From Campylobacter concisus (GTDB lineage Bacteria; Campylobacterota; Campylobacteria; Campylobacterales; Campylobacteraceae), in NCBI RefSeq assembly GCF_002913715.1, contig NZ_PPCE01000010.1, forward strand, positions 1 through 64,000: a DNA stretch of 64,000 bases, in the 5' to 3' direction. The notes below the pieces were generated by a model that was not told the DNA's origin, made no database searches, and saw only the letters and a list, made by a program, of their open reading frames with translations. Positions 44,407-53,355 of the stretch are shown one piece after another. The position numbers and the translations under genes are program-made. Each line of letters opens with the position of its first letter. Position 1 is the stretch's first letter.

Positions 44407-47400
44407 ATGCCTCTAACGCCCAGAAATGATGTAAATTTTAAAAGAAATTTAATAGATATCATAAAATTTTCATATGACAATGACATAAGCAGACCATTTA
44501 TATCTAACAACAAACTACTTATTGGATATGGCTTTAGCCTAAAAGATGATATAGAACTTATTTGTGCTCAAATTTATAAAAACAACAAAGACAAAGTCAT
44601 AAAAGATGTCAAGCGAGCTATTGCTAACACCACTAGTACGACTACCATAGAAAAGATAGACACAGATGAACTTTTTAAAAAGATAAATGACGCCACAAAA
44701 GAGGCTTATGCAAAGTCTGGAGGTGCCGATACTTTACCTGAGTTTGAATTTAGCTCGGAAGATCAGCTAAATGCCATCTTGGAGCAAAAGCTTACGCCGC
44801 TAATCCAAGAGATAAATCAAAAATTAAACAACTCTTCACTTAAAAATTTACAAGCCGTTTCACTTACTTCAGATACACAAAACAGCCAAATTTCAAGAGA
44901 GCATGTCGCACTTTTAGCACTTCTTTATATCAGCAAGAAAAGTAATATTGATCCATCCCTAGCAAGCTATATCAAAAGCAAAAATCGTTTTAAGGCCTGG
45001 TTCTGGCTAGCATATGAAAGCTTTAGTGATGAGGCAAGCAATAAAACATCTATTTTACGAGAAAAAATTTCAAATCAGTTTGGGCTTTATGAAAGTAATG
45101 AACAAAATGTTAATTTTACCGAGTGTATAGATGTTTTTAGCCATTTAAATATTTCTAAAGCAAAATATAAATCAAAAAATCAAAACAATAAAGAGATCAT
45201 CCAAAACGTCACTCATTTAGAATTTATGAAACTTCAAGAAAATGGATCAAATTTAAATGCATCAGATACATCAAAATGTGAGGCTTTATTTCAGCCATTT
45301 GTTACAAAGATAAATTCTTTATTAAGCACTCAAAGTACAAAAACCTTTAACCTTGAAAATATATACTGCGTAAATTTAATCAGCTCAAATGCTTCAAATA
45401 CTTCAAGAATAAATAAGCTCTTAAGGCAAAGAGAGGAGGAATTTTATAAACAAGAAAACATACTCTTGCTATGCCCAAGAAAGATGACAACTCCTATTAG
45501 AGTCTTTCAACCTAAAAAGAGCGAATTTACCGTTGTGCTAGCTAGTCAGACTCCATTTGATTGCAGTGAGCTAAACCCAAAAGAGCTAAATTCTAGTAGG
45601 CCAAACTATGGCAAGGCAAATTTATGTGAGCTAATACTTACTGACTTTAAATTTGACTCTTATGAAGATAGTAAAAATGAAGAGATAAAATTTAAAAATG
45701 CAAAGAGCAAAGATACGGTAATACTTTATCAAGAAAACAAAAATGAAGAAGATAAGATAAATGGTGCTACCTTTACTAGCATAAAGCAAAATAGTGATGA
45801 TATAGAGTATAAACTAGAAGATGACGCTATAAGTATGAAGTACTTTGAAGACCAAACGTCCAAAAACAAACACCTAAATTTCTCTTTATTAAATTTTGCT
45901 AAAGAGAATAACTTTACCCTAAGAGATGATAAAGACTCAGCTATGTTTGATATAAAGCTTCGTCTAGCTCATGGCAATAATATAGTACCTACATCAGCAT
46001 CAAGTTCAGGTCTTACTCTTACAATAAACAATCTCATCATTGAAAACGAAGATGGTAAGGCAAGTGAAGATATAGATAAGATATATCTTCATCACTGCTT
46101 TGATAAAAGTATATATGAGAGTATATCTTTAGTAAAAAATGAAGACTCGGATATCAAAAACTCATATACAGCTACATTTAATATCCCAATAGACAAAGAG
46201 AATAAAGGAGATACTAAATTTATACTTTATTCAAGTGATCTAAGTAAAGTTTATAGCACTAAAGATATTCATGCTCACACTGATACAGCTGTAATATCTT
46301 TAGGATATCAAGATAAGAGTAGTTCTAACTTTTGCTATAGCAATAAGGTCTCGTTAAGAGATATAACAGATCATATAACAAATGTAATCTCTGATAGTGA
46401 GTATCCATTTAAGACAAATGAGCCAATAAGCTTAAAGGCTATATATAAACAAGAAAAAGGTAGTAAGAGATATAAAGAGATACTTTGGGGATATAAGGTA
46501 ATAAATAGTAAAGAGTATGATGAACTATCCAAATCAAATCCAAAAGATGTAGTAGGCTTAAAAGATCAAAAGGGTAAAGAGATAACATTTAAAATTTCAG
46601 ATGTTATACAAAAAGATGATCTAGATAAACTAAAACAAGGTGGTCATACTATAGTATTTTTTGCATATCTTGAAGGTGATAAGGATAAATTTAAGTTTTT
46701 TACAAGATATGGCAAAAATCATATAAGAATAGATATAAAGATACCTCTATATATTAAATTTAAAGACGATAAGCTAGTTATATATGAGTTTGAGCATGCT
46801 ATAAAAGAGAAGACATTTGATGCTAAATTAAAGCTTAGTGATAATAAAGACGATACTTTAATAAAAAATGATAATTACTTATATATAAGTAAAGATATCT
46901 CTTCAAATGAGATAAATATATATGAAGACGACAAACTAAGCAAAGAGCTAAAAAGTGATGAGAATACAAATAAGAGCTATCAAATTTATGCAAAAGAAGA
47001 GAGCCCTAATAATCAGTCTAATGCAGATAAAGATGATAAGCTTGGTATAAATTTATTAAATAAAGAGAATATGGATAAATTTATTAACTCTTTTAATGAA
47101 TCAAAGAGTTTAACTAGAGTAAATAAAGGTATATGGGAAGATGGAGATGAGGGGGTTGGAGTAAAGATGAGAGAAAGCTGTCTTTGTGGCAGAAATATAT
47201 CAAAAGAAGAATTAATTAAATTGGGGGTCAGTGAAGACAACACAAATATTTTTTTAAACTACATTAATTCTACTATGAAAGAATATAATATTAACACTTG
47301 CAAAAGAAAAATACACTTCCTAGCACAAATAAGACATGAGTCTGGAGAATTTGTATACTTAAAGGAAATCGCGGACGGTTCAGCATATGAAGGTAGAAAG

Positions 47401-47967
47401 GATTTGGGAAATACTCAGCCAGGAGATGGAAAACGCTTCAAAGGTAGAGGATTAATTCAAATTACTGGAAGAAAAAATTATACCGCATATGGTTCTTACA
47501 AGGGTATTAATTTCACAGATGGAAGCAATAATACTAAGTTAGAAGAAAAACAATATGCTGTAGATTCAGCTGGATGGTATTGGGCTAAACACCTAAATGT
47601 TAATTTGAATAATATGGCTGACGATGATGATTTAATTTATATTACATATAGAATAAATGGAGGTTTTAATGGATTTAGTGATAGGAAAAATAAGTTACTC
47701 AAAATGCATTCAACAATTGAATGTTTGAGGGATAGTTTTAATAATCTAGAAGACAATAACTACTCTATTAAAAGCAGTAAAGTATGGAATATTCACGATG
47801 CTGTTTATAAATATGCCAATTTAAATAACTCTGAATCAAATGAGTGTCGCTTAAGATACCTTGAGCTAACAAAAGATTATTTAAAATTACCAAACGGAAA
47901 AGCGAAAGACATCATTATAAAAAGAAGAAAAAAAATTAATACAATTTTAGGAGTAGAAAATGAATAA
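44407..47967 (+). CDS. large modular protein with C-terminal GH19 muramidase/chitinase-type domain (putative polymorphic effector)
   Basis: The product is 1186 aa from the ATG after AAGGAAGTTTA. No signal peptide or membrane segment is visible. The first 540 residues are unfamiliar. Residues about 539-916 are the region duplicated downstream, ending in NKGIWEDGDEG. The last 270 residues are a GH19-type lysozyme domain with FLAQIRHESGEF (general-acid Glu), GDGKRFKGRGLIQITGR and YRINGGFNGF. GH19 domains cleave peptidoglycan when carried by phages and type VI effectors. The short overlapping gene that follows encodes a periplasmic protein, as expected of an immunity partner. Delivery is unknown; no secretion genes lie in the window. 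The junction after a constant region is typical of swappable toxin tips. Confidence 0.75.
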   Translation: MPLTPRNDVNFKRNLIDIIKFSYDNDISRPFISNNKLLIGYGFSLKDDIELICAQIYKNNKDKVIKDVKRAIANTTSTTTIEKIDTDELFKKINDATKEAYAKSGGADTLPEFEFSSEDQLNAILEQKLTPLIQEINQKLNNSSLKNLQAVSLTSDTQNSQISREHVALLALLYISKKSNIDPSLASYIKSKNRFKAWFWLAYESFSDEASNKTSILREKISNQFGLYESNEQNVNFTECIDVFSHLNISKAKYKSKNQNNKEIIQNVTHLEFMKLQENGSNLNASDTSKCEALFQPFVTKINSLLSTQSTKTFNLENIYCVNLISSNASNTSRINKLLRQREEEFYKQENILLLCPRKMTTPIRVFQPKKSEFTVVLASQTPFDCSELNPKELNSSRPNYGKANLCELILTDFKFDSYEDSKNEEIKFKNAKSKDTVILYQENKNEEDKINGATFTSIKQNSDDIEYKLEDDAISMKYFEDQTSKNKHLNFSLLNFAKENNFTLRDDKDSAMFDIKLRLAHGNNIVPTSASSSGLTLTINNLIIENEDGKASEDIDKIYLHHCFDKSIYESISLVKNEDSDIKNSYTATFNIPIDKENKGDTKFILYSSDLSKVYSTKDIHAHTDTAVISLGYQDKSSSNFCYSNKVSLRDITDHITNVISDSEYPFKTNEPISLKAIYKQEKGSKRYKEILWGYKVINSKEYDELSKSNPKDVVGLKDQKGKEITFKISDVIQKDDLDKLKQGGHTIVFFAYLEGDKDKFKFFTRYGKNHIRIDIKIPLYIKFKDDKLVIYEFEHAIKEKTFDAKLKLSDNKDDTLIKNDNYLYISKDISSNEINIYEDDKLSKELKSDENTNKSYQIYAKEESPNNQSNADKDDKLGINLLNKENMDKFINSFNESKSLTRVNKGIWEDGDEGVGVKMRESCLCGRNISKEELIKLGVSEDNTNIFLNYINSTMKEYNINTCKRKIHFLAQIRHESGEFVYLKEIADGSAYEGRKDLGNTQPGDGKRFKGRGLIQITGRKNYTAYGSYKGINFTDGSNNTKLEEKQYAVDSAGWYWAKHLNVNLNNMADDDDLIYITYRINGGFNGFSDRKNKLLKMHSTIECLRDSFNNLEDNNYSIKSSKVWNIHDAVYKYANLNNSESNECRLRYLELTKDYLKLPNGKAKDIIIKRRKKINTILGVENE
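46021..47154 (+). repeat. 1134-bp direct repeat, copy 1 (inside the effector gene)
   Basis: This stretch is the same as 48793-49926, offset by 2772 bp. Reading both copies line by line I found a single difference, A at 46524 against G at 49296, which is synonymous (GAA/GAG). It starts abruptly at ACAATAAAC and ends in GATGAGGGG, exactly where the C-terminal toxin domains diverge. Confidence 0.93.
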
Positions 47968-48316
47968 AATACGATTTTTAGTAATGCTGTTATTTATAGT
48001 ATGCAGCACCTACGCAAAAGATATAAATTTAACTGGGTTTTACAAGAATGAGCCTTGTAATATTTCAATAGAAATAACGAAAAATACTAATAAGGCAAAG
48101 TATTTTTACAAGATAGTTGATAATAATCAGACAAAATCACAAGGCTATATATCAAGCATAAAAAGCAATGGCGAAGGTGGATTTTATATAAAATTTAAAA
48201 AGATTGACGGGATGTATGAAAATGGTAGCATAGTCATACAAAACTACGGAAACTCTATGAACGAGTATAATCATTTTGAAGATTGTGATAGTAAATACTT
48301 AAAATTTGATAAATAG
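47960..48316 (+). CDS. small periplasmic protein, putative immunity to the GH19 domain
   Basis: The 118-aa product has an N-terminal signal peptide (KIRFLVMLLFIVCSTYA, cleaved before KDINL) and a small soluble domain with two cysteines (NEPCNIS and FEDCDSKY) that could form a disulphide. It matches no family I know. Its ATG follows AGGAGTAGAAA and overlaps the effector stop by 8 bp, so the two are translationally coupled. A periplasmic protein paired with a peptidoglycan-cutting domain is best explained as immunity protein. That function is inferred from position and localisation. Confidence 0.65.
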   Translation: MNKIRFLVMLLFIVCSTYAKDINLTGFYKNEPCNISIEITKNTNKAKYFYKIVDNNQTKSQGYISSIKSNGEGGFYIKFKKIDGMYENGSIVIQNYGNSMNEYNHFEDCDSKYLKFDK

Positions 48317-48792
48317 GGCTAGCGTGCATGATTTTGTAATTACTTTTTTTAAAGCCGAAGAAATAGAATATTACTATGAAAATGAAAAATTTTAATAGCT
48401 ATTGCTATGTTCGAATGTGAGGGTGACATACATTGTACAAATGGTGGTTATTTTTGGGTAAATAAAAGAAATACCAAAAGTTTAGAAATTTTATCAAAAT
48501 CAACACCAATAAAAAATAATGTAAATGAGCGCTTGATGGGAATAAATTTAAAAATTCAAACTACATATATGAAATTTATGGCGACATAATGTCTCGTAGA
48601 AAAATGTATTTGAACATTTTTAAGCAAGAAAAAACTATTTTTAAAAGCGATGATTTACAACAGATAGAACAATAAGAATTCCTATTCAAAACTTAAAGAA
48701 ATAGATAGTGGACTGCCTGCGAGTTTTGATAAATTTTATAAGAAATCGAAGAATAAATATCAATAATAGTCTATAAAAATATAGAGATTATA
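48317..48792 (+). pseudogene. decayed gene fragments between toxin cassettes
   Basis: This 476-bp stretch has only broken reading frames. Plus-strand pieces look like former coding sequence: HDFVITFFKAEEIEYYYEN just after 48325, a 60-codon frame at 48407-48589 with CTNGGYFWVNKRN, LNIFKQEKTIFKSDD near 48610, and YSKLKEIDSGLPASFDKFY at 48683-48766. They lie in different frames and are probably remnants of one or more older immunity or toxin-tip genes. I could not assign a family. Confidence 0.45.
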
Positions 48793-49926
48793 ACAATAAA
48801 CAATCTCATCATTGAAAACGAAGATGGTAAGGCAAGTGAAGATATAGATAAGATATATCTTCATCACTGCTTTGATAAAAGTATATATGAGAGTATATCT
48901 TTAGTAAAAAATGAAGACTCGGATATCAAAAACTCATATACAGCTACATTTAATATCCCAATAGACAAAGAGAATAAAGGAGATACTAAATTTATACTTT
49001 ATTCAAGTGATCTAAGTAAAGTTTATAGCACTAAAGATATTCATGCTCACACTGATACAGCTGTAATATCTTTAGGATATCAAGATAAGAGTAGTTCTAA
49101 CTTTTGCTATAGCAATAAGGTCTCGTTAAGAGATATAACAGATCATATAACAAATGTAATCTCTGATAGTGAGTATCCATTTAAGACAAATGAGCCAATA
49201 AGCTTAAAGGCTATATATAAACAAGAAAAAGGTAGTAAGAGATATAAAGAGATACTTTGGGGATATAAGGTAATAAATAGTAAAGAGTATGATGAGCTAT
49301 CCAAATCAAATCCAAAAGATGTAGTAGGCTTAAAAGATCAAAAGGGTAAAGAGATAACATTTAAAATTTCAGATGTTATACAAAAAGATGATCTAGATAA
49401 ACTAAAACAAGGTGGTCATACTATAGTATTTTTTGCATATCTTGAAGGTGATAAGGATAAATTTAAGTTTTTTACAAGATATGGCAAAAATCATATAAGA
49501 ATAGATATAAAGATACCTCTATATATTAAATTTAAAGACGATAAGCTAGTTATATATGAGTTTGAGCATGCTATAAAAGAGAAGACATTTGATGCTAAAT
49601 TAAAGCTTAGTGATAATAAAGACGATACTTTAATAAAAAATGATAATTACTTATATATAAGTAAAGATATCTCTTCAAATGAGATAAATATATATGAAGA
49701 CGACAAACTAAGCAAAGAGCTAAAAAGTGATGAGAATACAAATAAGAGCTATCAAATTTATGCAAAAGAAGAGAGCCCTAATAATCAGTCTAATGCAGAT
49801 AAAGATGATAAGCTTGGTATAAATTTATTAAATAAAGAGAATATGGATAAATTTATTAACTCTTTTAATGAATCAAAGAGTTTAACTAGAGTAAATAAAG
49901 GTATATGGGAAGATGGAGATGAGGGG
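48793..49926 (+). repeat. 1134-bp direct repeat, copy 2 (orphan cassette)
   Basis: This copy of 46021-47154 differs at one base seen by eye (49296). It keeps the reading frame of copy 1, but has no upstream N-terminal coding region: an in-frame stop occurs at 48754-48756 and no ATG, GTG or TTG appears in frame until 49843. It therefore looks like a silent donor arm. Confidence 0.93.
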
Positions 49927-50739
49927 ATAAATGTTTTAATAGAGATTAAAGATTATCCTTTTACGCTAAGTATGCTAAAACAAGTATTTACTAATATAAA
50001 AACAAACCAAGAATATATCTTACAAGAAATGGTAGATGAACTAAATAGAAGAGATGATGAAGATGGAATTCAAATGTATGTAAAATATAAGCTTAATACT
50101 AGAAATAGATTGGAGCATTTTTTTGGGCAATGTGCAGTAGAGGTGGAAAGTAGCTTCCCAAAACTGACAGAGAGTTTAGATTATAGTGTGGAAGGTCTTG
50201 TGAGATCCAATATTGGTTATTTTAAAAATAATTATGATAGAAGTAAAGATGTAGGAAGAATAAAAGATACAAAAGGAAAAATAATTCAAAAAGCCGATCA
50301 AGAAGCTATAGCCAATCGAGGATATGCTGATGAAAATAGACCTAAAGACTTGCGACTTGGCAATACCGAAGAAGGCGACGGCTGGAAATATAGAGGTAGA
50401 GGGATAATACAAATAACTGGTAGAGAAATATATACCGAATTTAATACATTTGCACACGAAGTTAAATTGGTAGGAGATGAAATAAGCTTTGTAGATAATC
50501 CAGAACTAGTAACTGAAAATAAAACCTATGCTTTTGTGTCAGCTGCATTTTTCTGGATACATAAATATAGAATGATATATAAAATAGCAGATGAAAGTAA
50601 AGTGGACTCAGAAAATGAAGATGTGGTAAACAAAATAACAAAAAAAGTAAATGGTGGTACAGATGAAAAAAGCAGAACAAAAAGAATAAACTCTTATAAA
50701 CGTATAAGAGAAGCAAATATATTTAAGAAATTTAAATAA
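49843..50739 (+). CDS. orphan C-terminal GH19-type toxin cassette
   Basis: The frame is open from 48757, but the first start codon is the ATG at 49843, giving 298 aa. Residues 1-28 are the tail of the duplicated constant region (to GIWEDGDEG). The rest is a second GH19-like lysozyme domain, clearly different from that of the full-length gene: HFFGQCAVEVESSFPKL, EEGDGWKYRGRGIIQITGRE and FVSAAFFWIHKY. Without the 890-residue N-terminal part it resembles the orphan C-terminal tips of Rhs and CDI loci. It may be expressed from the internal ATG (weak AAAGAG upstream) or only after recombination. Two genes with signal peptides follow. Confidence 0.7.
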   Translation: MDKFINSFNESKSLTRVNKGIWEDGDEGINVLIEIKDYPFTLSMLKQVFTNIKTNQEYILQEMVDELNRRDDEDGIQMYVKYKLNTRNRLEHFFGQCAVEVESSFPKLTESLDYSVEGLVRSNIGYFKNNYDRSKDVGRIKDTKGKIIQKADQEAIANRGYADENRPKDLRLGNTEEGDGWKYRGRGIIQITGREIYTEFNTFAHEVKLVGDEISFVDNPELVTENKTYAFVSAAFFWIHKYRMIYKIADESKVDSENEDVVNKITKKVNGGTDEKSRTKRINSYKRIREANIFKKFK

Positions 50740-50750
50740 AAGGATAAGAG

Positions 50751-51548
50751 ATGAAACCTAAATCTATATTATTAATGAGTTTGATAATAGTCTTAAATTT
50801 ATATGCTTTTGAGCCTATGATGCCAGGTAAGGCTACCAAAAAAGCTAGTGATGATTATGGGCAGGTTGATGGTGGAGCTTTTTGTGATGCAGACTATGGT
50901 ACCGACTTTATTACTCCTAGCTTTAAATGCTATGACGATAAAGAGAAATATAAATTTAAAGAGTTCTCTTTAGAGGACTTCATATGTCAGTCAAGAAGCA
51001 CTGCTTTTAGAGACAACTACTTTGCTGATCTTTACAATCTAATCATAAAAGAAAATCCTAAGCTAAAAGATAAAGCTCAAAAGATAGCTAGAGAGAGGAT
51101 AGCTAAAACTCAAAAAGAGTGTATAGTTCCACGCTCTAAAAAATTTAAACAAAATTGTAAACTAACATTTAGTATATCTGGTGCTATTCATTGCTCTAGG
51201 TCATATTATAGAAGCTATACGGCAAAAATAGCACTGATGCTTTATAAGAGCGATAAAGAGTTATTTAAAAGAATTTATGGTGAAGACTATGAGAAATTTA
51301 AAGAGGTTTTTGAAGATACTTTAAAGTATGTGCCGATACTTTATTCAGAAGTAGAGCTAAATGGTATTAAAAAGACAGATAATAAGCCTTATGCCGAGTT
51401 TTTAAGAAAATATGATGAATATACTGGTGATTTTGATAGATACAAAATACATGACCTAATTTACATAGTATTAATCCAATACTCCTTAATAGACAAAAAT
51501 GGTCATTTGATTTTGCCTGAGAATAGAAAAATTGATGATAAAAACTAG
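50751..51548 (+). CDS. periplasmic protein, putative immunity to the orphan GH19 tip
   Basis: The 265-aa product has a signal peptide (KSILLMSLIIVLNLYAF) and a soluble domain with several cysteines: GAFCDADYG, SFKCYDD, DFICQSRST, KECIVPRSK, QNCKLTFS and IHCSRSYY. I do not recognise a family; the paired cysteines recall lysozyme-inhibitor-type periplasmic proteins but that is only an impression. Its ATG has a strong AAAAGGATAAGAG site 11 bp after the toxin-tip stop. It overlaps the next gene by 14 bp. The immunity role is inferred from location and periplasmic targeting. Confidence 0.6.
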   Translation: MKPKSILLMSLIIVLNLYAFEPMMPGKATKKASDDYGQVDGGAFCDADYGTDFITPSFKCYDDKEKYKFKEFSLEDFICQSRSTAFRDNYFADLYNLIIKENPKLKDKAQKIARERIAKTQKECIVPRSKKFKQNCKLTFSISGAIHCSRSYYRSYTAKIALMLYKSDKELFKRIYGEDYEKFKEVFEDTLKYVPILYSEVELNGIKKTDNKPYAEFLRKYDEYTGDFDRYKIHDLIYIVLIQYSLIDKNGHLILPENRKIDDKN

Positions 51549-52011
51549 ATTTTTATACTTATTGCTACTTTTAGCTATATTTTCTAATGCTCAAAACTTA
51601 AGTATAGAAACGTACAGCAAGGACGACAAATGCTCCATAAGTATAAATGATGAAAAAATTTATAGCAGAGAGTGCGAGTATGAGCTTGAACCAAATTTAA
51701 TATTTTACACCAAATTGAATCGCAGCGAAGTATGGATATTTCAAGACATACAAAACTATGCTGCTTGCAATGGACACGGGCCTTTGAGAATTTTTGAAAA
51801 AAAAGAGGACAATAATGTTAAATTTCAAGGCAAGATAGATTGGTGCGCGAGTATACCATTTTTCGAAGTCACTAATGAAAGCATCTTAATAATAGACAAA
51901 CCACACAAAAATACACTAACCAACAATGGTGAGCCAAATTTTAAAAGTAGCGGAAAACTATCAGACGAAAGAAAATATAAATTTGAGAATGGAAAAATCA
52001 AAAAGATATAG
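51535..52011 (+). CDS. small periplasmic protein, second putative immunity gene
   Basis: The 158-aa product starts at an ATG at 51535 (a TTG just before it is also in frame). It has a signal peptide (TRFLYLLLLLAIFSNAQ), then a soluble domain with cysteines in DDKCSIS, RECEYE, AACNGHG and DWCASIP. No family is recognised. It overlaps the preceding immunity candidate and ends 2 bp before a remnant of a third GH19 domain, so it may belong either to the second cassette or to an older, lost toxin. Confidence 0.55.
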   Translation: MIKTRFLYLLLLLAIFSNAQNLSIETYSKDDKCSISINDEKIYSRECEYELEPNLIFYTKLNRSEVWIFQDIQNYAACNGHGPLRIFEKKEDNNVKFQGKIDWCASIPFFEVTNESILIIDKPHKNTLTNNGEPNFKSSGKLSDERKYKFENGKIKKI

Positions 52012-52013
52012 TT

Positions 52014-52310
52014 TTGCATTTTTTTAATAACTATATTAATAAAAATTTTAATACTGAAGATAATATAGTAGAAAATCCAACTTTAGTAGCCGAATATGAA
52101 AAGTACGCGATAATGAGTGCTGCATGGTTTTGGCTTTCTAATAATCTGCATAAAATAGCAGATGAGAGTAAAAATGACTCAAATAATGAAAATGTAGTGG
52201 ATAAAATAACTTATGTTATTAATAGGGGGACCGACAACCAAAGCAAAAGAGATAAAAAAGAAAATTACACAAGGATTAGAAATGCTGAAATTTTTCAAAT
52301 TTTTAAATAG
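52014..52310 (+). pseudogene. C-terminal remnant of a third GH19 toxin tip
   Basis: The 98-codon frame starts at a TTG without a ribosome-binding site. It aligns with the last 95 residues of the orphan GH19 tip: IVENPTLVAEYEKYAIMSAAWFW against FVDNPELVTENKTYAFVSAAFFW (read here as partial matches: NPTLV/NPELV, SAAWFW/SAAFFW), then HKIADESK/YKIADESK, ENVVDKIT/EDVVNKIT and AEIFQIFK/ANIFKKFK. The catalytic Glu region is missing, so it cannot be an active enzyme. It marks a third cassette whose 5' part was deleted. Confidence 0.75.
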
Positions 52311-52839
52311 TGCATTTTTATTAGTATCATTGCTGGCTTGCAATGGTATGGGAAAAGATGAAATACCAAATTTTAAATACAAAGACGTATCTAACTATTA
52401 TTTTAAAATAGGCAGTGATAGCTATTCTGTAAAGATTTTACGTAATTATAATGAGGATAACCTGGGGCAGGCAATAGAAATAAAAGAGTGCGCCATTATT
52501 TATAAAGAGAAAATGAAAAAATGGAGTTTTTGTTATGACGATATGTCTATGTGGAGCGTTACAGCTAATGGTAATATAATTGAGTTTAAAGGCGGAACCC
52601 AAGACAGAGATCGAAATATAGTGGACTTTTATATACTTTTTAAAAAATTAGCCTCGGAATTTTATTTGTATGAGTACACTTGGAAATTTGGATATATAGA
52701 TGAAACTACAAACGATGAAAAAATTAATAAAGCAGAAAATTACTACGTAGATCATGGTAAAAAGAATAGACTTTATATAAATCAAATCACTCCAAAAATT
52801 CTTAATGACATGAGAAAAAACTTTTATAAAAATAAGTAG
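52282..52839 (+). CDS. putative lipoprotein, immunity gene of the third cassette
   Basis: Starting at the ATG at 52282 gives 185 aa with a lipoprotein signal: FKFLNSAFLLVSLLACNGMG, where LLAC is the lipobox and the cysteine would be lipidated. The longer frame to 52213 reads through the toxin remnant and has no signal logic. The mature part is mostly polar with a further cysteine pair (KECAIIY, WSFCYDD). It overlaps the remnant toxin by 29 bp, the same coupling as in the first cassette. No family is recognised. It may still protect against toxins of sibling strains. Confidence 0.6.
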   Translation: MLKFFKFLNSAFLLVSLLACNGMGKDEIPNFKYKDVSNYYFKIGSDSYSVKILRNYNEDNLGQAIEIKECAIIYKEKMKKWSFCYDDMSMWSVTANGNIIEFKGGTQDRDRNIVDFYILFKKLASEFYLYEYTWKFGYIDETTNDEKINKAENYYVDHGKKNRLYINQITPKILNDMRKNFYKNK

Positions 52840-53355
52840 TAATTAGGTAATTTGAGTAACGTATTTAAAAGTAAATATATTTATAGGACAAAATTTATAT
52901 GCTTATAAACTCTTAATGTCTAGCAAAGCTACTATAAAATATTGAACTAAGCATTTGAACAAACAGAATATAGTGGGGTAAAGGTAACTTAGCAGTCATA
53001 GATGACCCAATTAGCATCAGAAATATTTTACAAAAGTAAATATAATAAAAATTTTTACTACAAATTCTGGCATCAAACTTGGTGACAAACAAGACCAAAT
53101 TTTAAAGAAGCTAGGCAAGCCAAACGATCTACAAGAAGAAAACGCCACCTCTATTGTCACCTACATCACTGAGCAAAATAAAAGCAAACTCTTACAAGAA
53201 TTTGATATGCCACTCTACTACGAGAAATTCATCTTTTCTAATGGAGTTTTAAAAGAGTATGAATTTGGATTTGAGTATCTGTGATATTCCGCGGATCAGG
53301 ATATTAATTCCATAGAGTAGCAAAAGATATTTTACGGCCTAAAAGCGTAGAATTT
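52840..53355. other. degenerate 3' flank of the toxin locus
   Basis: This 516-bp gap holds no intact gene. It includes a plus-strand stretch near 52975-53038 reading GNLAVIDDPISIRNILQK in one frame and the immunity-like remnant listed separately. It ends just before the stop of the convergent exonuclease gene. Confidence 0.5.
53015..53284 (+). pseudogene. C-terminal remnant of a fourth immunity-like protein
   Basis: A plus-strand frame open from 53015 to the TGA at 53282-53284 has no start codon of its own. It reads TTNSGIKLGDKQDQILKKLG and KPNDLQEENATS, ending EYEFGFEYL. The GIKLGDKQDQILKKLGKP motif resembles the SmpA/BamE-like fold (GI-x-LG-x4-x-V-x3-LG-x-P) found in many small secreted proteins. 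The N-terminal part with a signal peptide is lost. It is probably debris of an older cassette. Confidence 0.55.

Noticed and set aside
44407-44600. T4-lysozyme or pesticin-like domain at the effector N-terminus
   Set aside because: An IGYGFSL stretch faintly recalls such enzymes, but the catalytic Glu and spacing are absent, so I do not claim a second lytic domain.
48407-48589. A 60-aa gene between toxin cassettes
   Set aside because: It lacks a ribosome-binding site, has no signal peptide and is surrounded by other broken frames, so I treat it as debris.
50176-50716. Minus-strand frames opposite the orphan GH19 tip
   Set aside because: They are rich in Phe, Leu, Tyr and Ser as expected from the complement of an A-rich gene and have no start signals.
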